The notes beneath the pieces are model-generated. The model searched no databases. It had not been told where the DNA came from and worked only from the letters and a program-made list of their open reading frames with translations. This document shows positions 41,127 to 48,708 of a stretch of 64,000 bases of DNA, piece by piece. Source of the DNA: an uncultured Limosilactobacillus sp. Its GTDB lineage: Bacteria > Bacillota > Bacilli > Lactobacillales > Lactobacillaceae. The stretch lies in contig NZ_CAKPXS010000002.1 in assembly GCF_934202235.1 (NCBI RefSeq), forward strand, positions 1 through 64,000, in the 5' to 3' direction. The first letter of the stretch is position 1. Every line of letters starts with the position of its first letter. The translations under genes were made by a program, and so were the position numbers.

Positions 41127-41633
41127 ATGAACATGAGTGCGAAGTTATTGCTAAGGCTTATTAGCCTCATAGCCTTTGTGGCGCTGGTAGTCCAAGTGGG
41201 TTACCAGATTCATAAGGTACAGCGAAAAAAAGAGTCGTTGCGACAAATTGAAACGTCAATTAACTGGTTACTTTTAGCTATTACATTAGTTTCGTTTGGT
41301 GGTAGTTTTTATGCCAATAATGATCGAATTGAGGGTTGGCCCTTTGGCCTGGAAAAAACGATTATTGGCCGCAAAGTGAGGGTTACTTCAGTGGCAACGA
41401 TCGATTGTCCTCACCAGGTAACGCTAAGTGGTGGACAAGCCCGGGTGAACTTTAGTGTGCCGCGCAATACGAGGATGAAACTGGTCTTAAACGGAACAGT
41501 TTTAGCAATTGTCCATAACGAAAATAGCGATAAACCTGTGAAATTAGCCTACTTAGTTTGCCAGACTGGCCGGTACCAGGTGATTGCCGACCGCGGTCAG
41601 CACACGACAACGGCAACTTTGACGGTCAAGTGA
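41127..41633 (+). CDS. Small membrane protein with extracytoplasmic beta domain
   Basis: The ~168-residue protein has two transmembrane helices (LLLRLISLIAFVALVVQVGYQI and INWLLLAITLVSFGGSFYA). The C-terminal ~95-residue domain has Ig-like alternation (VRVTSVATIDCPHQVTLSGG, RVNFSVPRNTRMKLVLNG, KLAYLVCQTGRYQVIAD) and two Cys that could form a disulfide. Three starts (GTG 41124, ATG 41127, ATG 41133) are close together. Topology suggests the C-terminal domain faces outwards. A terminator follows at 41715. No family was recognised; the function is unknown. Confidence 0.65.
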   Translation: MNMSAKLLLRLISLIAFVALVVQVGYQIHKVQRKKESLRQIETSINWLLLAITLVSFGGSFYANNDRIEGWPFGLEKTIIGRKVRVTSVATIDCPHQVTLSGGQARVNFSVPRNTRMKLVLNGTVLAIVHNENSDKPVKLAYLVCQTGRYQVIADRGQHTTTATLTVK

Positions 41634-41714
41634 CGATCAATAATCAGTATTATTGTGACCTTGGAATGAGATGACCAGGAGGATGGTGAACAAAGAAAGT
41701 GGTTGAAATTTGAG

Positions 41715-41753
41715 ACAGCGATGGTTTCACTGGGGCCGTTGCGCTGTTTTTTT
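41715..41753 (+). terminator. Terminator after the 41127 gene
   Basis: ACAGCG / CGCTGT plus an inner stem is followed by seven Ts. Confidence 0.7.
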
Positions 41754-41807
41754 CTAATGTCCGTTCTCCAGGGTTGTCGCTGACTAGTATGATACAGCCG
41801 GGGCGAG

Positions 41808-42047
41808 TTGACAAAGATTAGGCGGTCCTGGTAAGCTAGCAGCAGCAAATATCGGGAGGGATCAACCATTGAAGTTTTAATTCTGCACAAGTTAATGCTG
41901 CTAATTCATGAATGGACGTGGATTGGTGGCCCTTGGACAGGACTAAATTCAAATGGCTGAGAGATCTCAAGTGGCGCAGTAGCGTCTTGTTGGCCGGTCC
42001 TGACAGGGGCCGGCCTTTTTGCGTCCCGCAAGAAAGGACGTGTGAGA
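41808..42047 (+). promoter_or_regulatory. Probable attenuation leader of the ABC-F gene
   Basis: TTGACA (41808-41813) starts a ~200-nt leader ending in a strong terminator just before the coding start. GGGAGGG (41854-41860) precedes a tiny TTG-AAG-TTT-TAA frame (41869-41880). The leader segments GGCCC (41928-41932) and CAGGAC (41938-41943) can pair with GGGCC (42007-42011) and GTCCTG (41997-42002) of the terminator, giving a mutually exclusive antiterminator. Ribosome-mediated attenuation is known for ARE ABC-F genes; its operation here is inferred. The -10 is weak (TAAGCT). Confidence 0.55.
41992..42020 (+). terminator. Attenuator hairpin upstream of the ABC-F gene
   Basis: GGCCGGTCC / GGGCCGGCC is followed by TTTTT, ending 27 bp before the ATG. 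Placed inside a leader rather than after a gene, it should end transcription unless antitermination occurs. Confidence 0.85.
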
Positions 42048-43532
42048 ATGACCCAACCAATTACTATTCGCCAATTAAACTTTGCTTATCCGGGCCAGAA
42101 ACCGCTATTTACTAACTGTCAGCTAGATATTGATAGTCGCTGGAAACTAGGGCTCTTAGGGCGCAATGGTCGGGGGAAGACCACCTTAATGAAAATTTTG
42201 CTCAACCAGTTACCGTACCAGGGAAAAGTGTTTGGGCAACTGCCGTTCCGCTACTTTCCACTGAAAGTGACTGGCCCTGATCAGTTGGCCGGCCAAGCGC
42301 TGGTGGAAGCTGCCCAGGAACCGTCGCTAGCCGAGTGGCAAGTAGAACGGGAACTGGGGATGATGGGCGTTGACCCAGCACTGTGCTGGCGCCCATACGC
42401 GACACTGAGTGGTGGGGAGCAGACCAAGCTACAGTTGGCAACGCTTTTTGCCCAGCCCCGGACTTTCTTACTGCTAGACTAGCCGACTAACCATCTCGAT
42501 TATGCCGGACGCCAACAACTAGCTAACTATTTACGGCGCAAGCGGCAGGGATTTATTATTACTAGTCATGATCAGGACTTTTTGGACCAGGTGGTTGACC
42601 ACTGTCTGGTAATTGAACGTCACCAGCTGGTATTGGTCCACGGTAATTATTCTGCCTACTTTCAACAGAAAAAACGTCGCGACCAGGAAGCGCTGGCAAA
42701 AAACCGGCAGTTGAAAAGCGAGATTGCTACGTTGCAACGACGGCGCCAAAAACAACAACAGTGGGCGCAGCGTGCGGAAGGTGAAAAACAAAATAATGCC
42801 CACGGCGACATGGGTTTTCTGGGAGCCAAGGCAGCGCGGCTGATGAAAAAAGCCGTTAATACTGGTGAACGGTTAACGACCGCGATGAACCAACGAAAAG
42901 GTTTATTGCAGGAGGTTGAGACTGCCGACCGCTTACCGTTAAACCTGCTGACTAGTCACCACCACCAATTGCTAGTTGTCCGTGACGTCGCGTTGACGAT
43001 TGATAACCGCCGGTTATTTTCTCCCGTTAGTTTTCAGGTCGGGCGTCACGACCAGGTGGCCTTGCTCGGTGAAAACGGTCGTGGGAAGTCCAGCTTGTTG
43101 CGGGCAATTATGGGTACTTTTGCCGGGCAGGTAGCGGGGACGATTCGGCTAGCCGACCAGACCACGGTTAGTCTTGTACGCCAGGATTACGCGGTTAACC
43201 AGGGGACATTGCAGGAATTTGCCAGCCAGCACCACCTGCCGTTGTCGATGCTATTTAACGTTTTGCGTAAGCTGGGAATGGATCGTGACACCTTTGCGGT
43301 TCCCATCCGAGAAATGAGTATGGGCCAGCAAAAAAAGGTTGAACTGGCGCGGTCGCTATTAACACCAGCTCAGCTTTACTTGTGGGACGAGCCGCTAAAT
43401 TACCTTGATACGTACAACCAGGCCCAACTGATCCAACTAGTTCAAGAGTTTAAATTGCCACTACTTTTTGTCGAACACGACTGCCACTTTATCGATGCTG
43501 TTGCCACTAAACGGGTAGTCCTTAAAAACTAA
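42048..43532 (+). pseudogene. Lsa-type ABC-F ribosome-protection ATPase, interrupted by in-frame amber codon
   Basis: The frame codes for an Lsa(A)-like antibiotic-resistance ABC-F protein of 494 codons, near the usual ~498. NBD1 has Walker A GRNGRGKTT and signature LSGGEQTK; NBD2 has GENGRGKSS, SMGQQKK and the Lsa-typical WDEPLNYLD. Between them lies the charged linker that enters the ribosomal E/P site. Codon 145 (42480-42482) is TAG, so NBD1 Walker B reads LLLD-stop-PTNHLD. The lost residue is exactly the catalytic Glu, one substitution away from GAG. The rest of the frame is intact and undecayed. The gene may be freshly inactivated, read through, or affected by a sequencing error. Intact homologues confer lincosamide, pleuromutilin or streptogramin A resistance by rescuing ribosomes. 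The chosen ATG has AAAGGA upstream. Confidence 0.85.
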
Positions 43533-43613
43533 AAAAGTTGTGAGAATCTTTGGTAAAAAATTACTGTATTGGGTCAAGGAATGATAGAATTACCTAATGG
43601 AGGTAGTAGGACA

Positions 43614-43808
43614 ATGAGAAAGATGACTAGTAAAGAAGATTTCACTAAGGCACTGTTGGATTATTACCGAATCTACGGTGTTCCCCAGGAAAAAGTTGAT
43701 GCCATTATGACCGCTAACAGTGGCAACCTTGAAACCTACCTAGCGGCCACGCCGGAGCTGATGGCGCGCAAGTTCTACGAATGGACTTTTGATGAAGAAA
43801 TGCACTAA
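43614..43808 (+). CDS. Small hypothetical protein (64 aa)
   Basis: The short cytoplasmic protein is helix-rich: DFTKALLDYYRIYGVPQEKVDAIM then NLETYLAATPELMARKFYEWTFDEEMH. It has an acidic C-terminus and no membrane segment. The ATG at 43614 has a good GGAGG 11 bp ahead; an in-frame upstream start at 43569 is less likely. A clean terminator follows. Family not recognised; the gene looks real because of its signals and codon use. Confidence 0.68.
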   Translation: MRKMTSKEDFTKALLDYYRIYGVPQEKVDAIMTANSGNLETYLAATPELMARKFYEWTFDEEMH

Positions 43809-43816
43809 TGAGCAAG

Positions 43817-43846
43817 CACTCGCTGGCTAAACAGCGGGTGTTTTTT
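43817..43846 (+). terminator. Terminator after the 64-aa gene
   Basis: CACTCGCTG / CAGCGGGTG is followed by six Ts. Confidence 0.88.
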
Positions 43847-43866
43847 ATTGGAAAGGGAGCAAAATC

Positions 43867-44328
43867 ATGGAATGGTTTGACCAGCCTTTTGGTGAATTAA
43901 CCCGTGACGACTTGTTTAAAATTTTGAAAGTGCGGGCGGCAGTGTTTAATGACGAACAAAAAAGCTTCTGGCCGGACCCTGATGACAATGATCCTCGGGC
44001 TCGCCATGTGTGGGCGGTAGTGAATAATCAGCTGGTAGCTTACGCCCGCTATTTTGAAATTGATGGAAAAGCCACCCTCGGTCGCGTGCTGGTTGTGCCC
44101 CAGTTCCGTCATCAGCAACTGGCAAAGAAATTGATGGATCACGTGTTGGCGGGGATTAAACAACATTACGGTCACTTGCCGATTGTGATTCACGCCCAGC
44201 TCTATGTAAAGGCTTTGTATGAGCAGCATGGTTTTCAAGCAGTGGGGAAGGTATTTCTCGAGGCTCAGCGTCAGCACATTAAAATGGTTCACCAGCCCTT
44301 GTTGACCAGTGATAACGCTGAAAAGTAA
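43867..44328 (+). CDS. GNAT N-acetyltransferase, ElaA-like
   Basis: The 153-residue protein matches the ElaA branch of the GNAT superfamily. It starts DDLFKILKVRAAVFNDEQKS, has the acidic loop PDPDDNDPRARHVWAV, and the acetyl-CoA pyrophosphate-binding segment LGRVLVVPQFRHQQLAKKLMDHV (motif A, R/Q-x-x-L-A). It continues with IHAQLYVKALYEQHGFQAVGKVFLE. It transfers acetyl from acetyl-CoA to an unknown amine. AAAGGGAGC precedes the ATG. The next gene, dacA, starts 31 bp downstream and may be cotranscribed. Confidence 0.87.
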   Translation: MEWFDQPFGELTRDDLFKILKVRAAVFNDEQKSFWPDPDDNDPRARHVWAVVNNQLVAYARYFEIDGKATLGRVLVVPQFRHQQLAKKLMDHVLAGIKQHYGHLPIVIHAQLYVKALYEQHGFQAVGKVFLEAQRQHIKMVHQPLLTSDNAEK

Positions 44329-44359
44329 AGTTTGGACGCAAAGGAATGAAACAACGTTG

Positions 44360-45595
44360 ATGAAGTTGAAGAAGATAATTGCCGTGGTCCTCACAACGTG
44401 CCTAATGGCAATGATGATTAATGTGCACCAGGTGGGTGCCGCAATGATTAATAGTCGGGCAGCAATGCTCGTCGATGCCGAGACGGGTCAGGTTCTCTAC
44501 CAGCAAAACGCCGCTCAGCAGTTGCCGGTGGCGTCAGTTAGCAAACTGCTGACGGCCTGTGTAATTGAAGACGAAATTACCGCCCACCAGCTTCACTGGC
44601 AGCAAAAGGTCAAAATTAATAAGGCGGTGGCAGCCGTGTCCAGTGACCCCAACTACTCGGCAATTGGCCTGAAAGCGGGGCAGTCTTACACGGTGCGCGA
44701 CCTGTTTGACGCGATGATGGTTAAATCTGCAGATGGCGCAGCGCTAGCCTTGTCCACAGCGGCTGGCGACAGTATCAAGCAGTTTAATACCAAAATGGTG
44801 AAGAAAGCTCGGCAAATCGGATTAAAGGACGTCAAAGTAGTTAATGCTGTTGGCTTGCGTAACGGTGATTTGAAGCAGCTGCAGCAGCCGAAATTAGGGA
44901 AAGATACGGAAAATGCGATGAGTGTTCGTGATGTCGCGGCCTTGACCCTCTACTTGCTGAAGCATTACCCCCAAATTCTGAAGGTAACCAGCCGCGCTCA
45001 GCAAAACTTCACAATTGCGCGGGGACAAGTGGTGACAGCCGATAATTCTAACCAGATGTTGCCGGGGAAGCCGTATGCAGTCCCCAATGTGGTCATTGAC
45101 GGGTTAAAGACGGGAACGTCCGACCAGGCTGGCGCTTGTTTTGTCAGTACCGGGACATACCAGGGACACCGGATGATCACCGTGGTTCTCGGTGCCAACC
45201 AGAACGTCCCGGGCGACCGTTTTGTGCAAACCCAACGCCTCTACCAATACCTGCAAACAGGGGTGCGACTGAAGAAGTTAACGCTAAGTTGCCAGCAAAC
45301 GTACCAAAAAGTGGTCAAGGGGAACAAACGGCACGTCACCGTCAAGGCTGCGCCACTGGTTGTTTGGCAGCCAGTGCATGACTACCAGCCATTAAAACTG
45401 CATCTCCACTACCGCACCTCATTGCTTGATCGGCATGGCCAGTTAGTGGCACCAATTACCAAAGGCCAGCGGCTGGGGAAAGTTATTGTTAGCGGGAAAG
45501 AAAGCCAAACGGTTGACCACCAGCAACTGACCTTGACCCTGACGAGTCGGCAAACGGTCAAGCGGCTGAATCTTTGGCAACGATTGTTTAATTAG
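44360..45595 (+). CDS. dacA: D-alanyl-D-alanine carboxypeptidase (PBP5-like)
   Basis: The ~411-residue exported serine peptidase has a signal peptide ending VHQVGAA and the penicillin-binding motifs SVSK (Ser59-Lys62) and KTG in GLKTGTSDQAG. At the SxN position it has Ser123-Ala-Asp125, Asp replacing the usual Asn. It trims the terminal D-Ala from peptidoglycan pentapeptides and so controls cross-linking; it is membrane-associated. A C-terminal beta domain follows the catalytic part, but the usual amphipathic anchor helix is modest (VKRLNLWQRLFN). ATG 44360 and TTG 44357 are both possible starts, with AAAGGA upstream. A bidirectional terminator follows. Confidence 0.88.
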   Translation: MKLKKIIAVVLTTCLMAMMINVHQVGAAMINSRAAMLVDAETGQVLYQQNAAQQLPVASVSKLLTACVIEDEITAHQLHWQQKVKINKAVAAVSSDPNYSAIGLKAGQSYTVRDLFDAMMVKSADGAALALSTAAGDSIKQFNTKMVKKARQIGLKDVKVVNAVGLRNGDLKQLQQPKLGKDTENAMSVRDVAALTLYLLKHYPQILKVTSRAQQNFTIARGQVVTADNSNQMLPGKPYAVPNVVIDGLKTGTSDQAGACFVSTGTYQGHRMITVVLGANQNVPGDRFVQTQRLYQYLQTGVRLKKLTLSCQQTYQKVVKGNKRHVTVKAAPLVVWQPVHDYQPLKLHLHYRTSLLDRHGQLVAPITKGQRLGKVIVSGKESQTVDHQQLTLTLTSRQTVKRLNLWQRLFN

Positions 45596-45607
45596 GCGGA
45601 GCAAAAT

Positions 45608-45651
45608 AATGACCGCAAGTGTCTTTTTCGAGACGCTTGCGGTCATTTTGG
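45608..45651. terminator. Bidirectional terminator between dacA and the esterase gene
   Basis: AATGACCGCAAG(TGTCT) / (AGACG)CTTGCGGTCATT is a long, nearly perfect stem with T-rich tails both ways. Confidence 0.92.
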
Positions 45652-45657
45652 TTAGTT

Positions 45658-46404
45658 TTAGTTAGTTAAAAAATTGGTGATAAGTGAGACCACTGTCGAT
45701 CGATGTGGGCCGTCGAACATGTGACCTTCGTCATCAATTAAGTGTAGTTGACTGTCTGGCAGAATGACATTGTACTTCTGCGAAGCTGCCGGGGAAACGA
45801 CTTGGTCAGCCGTACCATGGATGAGGAGGACGGGGTTAGCAAAGTGCTGGGCTGTCTCGTAAATGGGGAGTAGTTGTGCTGTTCGGAAGTAGTTGCCACC
45901 GACTGGCCAGCCACCCACGGTGACTTCGTCGGGAATATGTTGCGGATCATAGGTAGCGCCCTGACAAACACCAGCGAGGGCATCGTCTTTGAGAGTAGCT
46001 GCCGGGGCAAGCAACACTACTTTGTCAATGATGTCCCGGTAGTAGGCGGCCAGCATCGACGCCACAACGCCGCCCTGGGAGTGGCCGATCAAATAAAGAT
46101 GTTGTGGTTTAACCTGCTGGCGGACAAAGTCGATTACCCGCATCCCATCGAGGATTTCACCGGGAACGGTCATATCGACAAAGTGCCCATCACTCTTCCC
46201 ACAACCAGCAAAGTCAAAGCGCAGGGTTGGTAATCCGGCCTGGTTGAGCGCCTTGGCAATAGTGGGGAGGAGCTGGTGGTCGTCATAGCCGAGGTCGCCT
46301 TTGAAACCGTGCATGAGGATCGCAATCGAGTCGTTCACTAAGCTGGTGGTCCCTTCGAGGAGTGCGTGGAGCTTGAGCTGCTCGCGTTCAATCTTTAATT
46401 CCAT
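45658..46404 (-). CDS. Alpha/beta hydrolase, cinnamoyl/feruloyl esterase-like
   Basis: The 248-residue protein is clearly related to lactobacillus cinnamoyl esterases such as LJ0536. It shares the oxyanion-side HGFKGD, the nucleophile elbow GHSQGG (Ser109), the LLAPAATLK segment and an insertion carrying PDEVTVGGWPVGGNYFRTAQ. The acid HGTADQVV (Asp200) and His228 in DDEGHMF complete the triad. Relatives release ferulic, caffeic and p-coumaric acids from plant esters. The preference here is inferred. It is cytoplasmic, with GGAGG upstream of the ATG, and divergent from the TauE/SafE gene. Confidence 0.87.
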   Translation of the reverse strand: MELKIEREQLKLHALLEGTTSLVNDSIAILMHGFKGDLGYDDHQLLPTIAKALNQAGLPTLRFDFAGCGKSDGHFVDMTVPGEILDGMRVIDFVRQQVKPQHLYLIGHSQGGVVASMLAAYYRDIIDKVVLLAPAATLKDDALAGVCQGATYDPQHIPDEVTVGGWPVGGNYFRTAQLLPIYETAQHFANPVLLIHGTADQVVSPAASQKYNVILPDSQLHLIDDEGHMFDGPHRSTVVSLITNFLTN

Positions 46405-46535
46405 CTTCTCATTCCTCCATGAGCGTTGATCTACCTAATATTATATCCCGACGGTCAGGCTCGGCAAAAATAGTCTTGACGATTTCTCGCAAGCATGCGA
46501 TGGTAATCACATCGTTAATAGAGGAGGATTTCGTT

Positions 46536-47309
46536 TTGTTGCATTGGCCGTTATTGTGGAAAGTTATTTACCTGGTTCTCGGCGGAGTGGTTTCCGGAAT
46601 TCTTTCGTCGGCTGCTTCGTTTGCATCGCTTGCCTCTTATCCGGTCCTACTCAGCGTAGGGATCCCGCCAGTCTTTGCCAATGTCACTAACGACGCGGCG
46701 CTGATCTGTAATGTTCCCGGGGTGGTGTTGTCTTCCCTCCGTGAATTGCATGGGCACTGGCGACTGGTGCGGTTCTATTCCCTGTTTACCATGGCGGGGT
46801 CGGCAATTGGTTGCTACCTGCTGCTGAACTTCCCCAGTGGCGTCTTCGAGAAGGTCGTGCCATTCTTTATTCTGCTGGCGGGGGTGTTGGTCTACCAGAC
46901 GAGTAAACGTCAGCCAACTAGGCGGCCACAATCAGTGGCTGGCGGCAAGAAGTTGCTTTACGTTGTCTTATTATTGATTAACGGGATTTACGGTGGTTAC
47001 TTTGGTGCCGCTGCGGGAATTATTACCCTGGTGATTCTCACTTACCTCACTAATAAAGACTTCGCAGTCGTCAACGCAATTAAAAATGTTGTCGGTGGTG
47101 TTGCCAACTTAACCGCGCTGGTCATTTACATGTTTGCGGCCAAGATTTATTGGGATGCTGCCATCCCGATGGCGGTCGGGATGTTTATTGGCGGCTATCT
47201 CGGCCCCAAAATTGTCCGCCACGTCCCGCAAAAGGGGATGGAACGGTTTATCGCGTTCTTGGCGGTTGTTCAAGCTGGTTACTTTTTCTGGAAAGCGTAC
47301 GTGAAATAA
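46536..47309 (+). CDS. TauE/SafE-family membrane transporter
   Basis: The protein of about 258 residues has eight hydrophobic segments in the two-fold pattern of the TauE/SafE family: GVVSGILSSAASFASLASYPVLLSVG and LLLINGIYGGYFGAAAGIITLVIL. Relatives export sulfite, sulfoacetate or other organosulfur anions, but substrates vary. The frame is open from 46419. I chose the TTG at 46536 because GAGGAGG lies 8 bp ahead and no ribosome binding site precedes the earlier ATG. It is monocistronic. Confidence 0.85.
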   Translation: MLHWPLLWKVIYLVLGGVVSGILSSAASFASLASYPVLLSVGIPPVFANVTNDAALICNVPGVVLSSLRELHGHWRLVRFYSLFTMAGSAIGCYLLLNFPSGVFEKVVPFFILLAGVLVYQTSKRQPTRRPQSVAGGKKLLYVVLLLINGIYGGYFGAAAGIITLVILTYLTNKDFAVVNAIKNVVGGVANLTALVIYMFAAKIYWDAAIPMAVGMFIGGYLGPKIVRHVPQKGMERFIAFLAVVQAGYFFWKAYVK

Positions 47310-47311
47310 CA

Positions 47312-47341
47312 AAAGGCAGCGTCTGATTGGGCGCTGCCTTT
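47312..47341. terminator. Bidirectional terminator
   Basis: AAAGGCAGCG / CGCTGCCTTT is a perfect 10-bp stem between the convergent TauE/SafE and OsmC genes. Confidence 0.88.
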
Positions 47342-47357
47342 CGTCGTTGTTAAGGCA

Positions 47358-47771
47358 TTAACCAAGCTTAACTTCCATCTCGATTCCGCCTTCGAGGGAT
47401 TCGTGAACGGTGCAGACCTGGAGAATGCGGTCGAAGAGTTTTTGTTTCTCATCAGCTGTTAAATCGCAGTCAAAGCTAACGGTGGTTTCGATCCGACTAA
47501 CTTTGGAGCGGCCCTTACCTAGACTGACGGTCTCACCAGTAGAGGTCACCTTTAAGTTCCGTAGGTCGAGGTGGCGGTTGTTAGCTACGGCACGGGCGGA
47601 AATAGCCAGGCAGCTGTTAAGCGCACCAATCAGGTACTGAACAGGGTTAGGACCAGCGTCGGTTCCCTTGGCAATTACTGGCTCATCGGCCATGAACTGG
47701 TGGTCACCAGCGACGTTCATCACCTGGTAACCGGATGGCCGCATGGTGGAATTAATAATGTATTTTGACAT
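47358..47771 (-). CDS. OsmC-family peroxide-reducing protein
   Basis: The 137-residue protein has the two redox cysteines of OsmC/Ohr proteins: Cys54 in ALNSCLAISARAVA and Cys120 in ILQVCTVHESLEGG. The order matches an OsmC-like single domain. Members reduce organic hydroperoxides, using a dithiol partner, and protect against oxidative stress; a role in detoxifying other thiol-reactive compounds is possible. AAAGGAGG precedes the ATG. It is monocistronic. Confidence 0.88.
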   Translation of the reverse strand: MSKYIINSTMRPSGYQVMNVAGDHQFMADEPVIAKGTDAGPNPVQYLIGALNSCLAISARAVANNRHLDLRNLKVTSTGETVSLGKGRSKVSRIETTVSFDCDLTADEKQKLFDRILQVCTVHESLEGGIEMEVKLG

Positions 47772-47916
47772 GAAATAACCTCCTTTAATCGTTACCCCTA
47801 TTATAGGTGTTATCGGGTGACCTTGGCTAATAATTAGCTGTTACCTACCGCAGTAAGGGCTAAAAAAGAGTATGATGGAGTAAATGAACCGTTTTCTTGT
47901 CAAAGGAGGAACTTTC

Positions 47917-48708
47917 ATGGAATATACAACGTTAAACGACGGTGTCCAGATCCCAATGGTTGGCTTTGGGGTTTATTTGATTCCGGCAAATGAAACAAAA
48001 ACAGCCGTTAGCACGGCCCTCAAGGACGGCTACCGACTGATTGATACTGCTGAATATTATCACAATGAACGTGAAGTCGGGGAAGCGGTGGCCGAAAGCG
48101 GCCTCCCGCGTGACCAGGTCTTCATTACGAGCAAGATGCCCCCGCAGCCGAGCTACGAGGAAGCAATGAAGCGGATTGACGAAACCTGTGCGGCAATTGG
48201 TAATGACTACCTTGACCTGATGCTGATTCACTGGCCGGGTAACGCCAATGTGGAAAACTACCGGGCACTGGAAGATGCCCAAAAGGCCGGCAAGGTTAAG
48301 TCAATTGGGCTGAGTAGTTTTTATGGTCAGGACTACCAGGAGATCATTGATCAGTGTGACGTGGTGCCGGTTGTGGACCAAAACGAAACACACGTCTTCT
48401 GCCAGCAGGTTGCTTTCCAGCCAGTTCTCGAAAGCCACGGAACGAAGCTGGAAGCCTGGTCACCGCTGGCTGCCGGCTCACACCAGGTTTTCCGTCGGCC
48501 GTTGCTGAAGACGATCGCCCGGGCTCACCACAAGACGACCGCCCAGGTAATGTTACGTTTCTTATTCCAGCGGAATATTATTACCATCCCGAAGAGTGTC
48601 CGGCCACAACGGATTAAGGATAACATCAATATTTTCGACTTTGAACTAACTGCCGATGAGATGAAGTTAATTCGGACACTCGACCGCGGTAAGACCATGC
48701 TGGAGTAA
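47917..48708 (+). CDS. Aldo/keto reductase
   Basis: The 263-residue NADPH-dependent reductase has the catalytic tetrad Asp43, Tyr48, Lys73 and His105: RLIDTAEYYHNE, FITSKM, LIHWPG. The C-terminal NADPH-binding motif IPKSVRPQRIKDNINIFDFEL is also present. It resembles the 2,5-diketo-gluconate reductase group and reduces aldehydes or ketones to alcohols in the cytoplasm. The frame opens at 47884, but AAAGGAGG sits immediately before ATG 47917. Its stop codon abuts the stop of the convergent MFS gene with no spacer. Confidence 0.93.
   Translation: MEYTTLNDGVQIPMVGFGVYLIPANETKTAVSTALKDGYRLIDTAEYYHNEREVGEAVAESGLPRDQVFITSKMPPQPSYEEAMKRIDETCAAIGNDYLDLMLIHWPGNANVENYRALEDAQKAGKVKSIGLSSFYGQDYQEIIDQCDVVPVVDQNETHVFCQQVAFQPVLESHGTKLEAWSPLAAGSHQVFRRPLLKTIARAHHKTTAQVMLRFLFQRNIITIPKSVRPQRIKDNINIFDFELTADEMKLIRTLDRGKTMLE

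Noticed and set aside
41808..42047. T-box leader before the ABC-F gene
   Set aside because: The terminator and GGCGCAG segment recall one, but the invariant GGTGGNACCGCG core is absent; ABC-F attenuation fits better.
41912..42115. 67-codon frame across the ABC-F leader
   Set aside because: It runs through the terminator hairpin and into the ABC-F coding start in another frame, without a ribosome binding site.
42582..43532. A separate ABC ATPase gene beginning at ATG 42582
   Set aside because: It is in the same frame as the upstream part, and the codons between the TAG and this ATG continue the Lsa-type protein without a break. It has no ribosome binding site. It is the second half of one interrupted gene.
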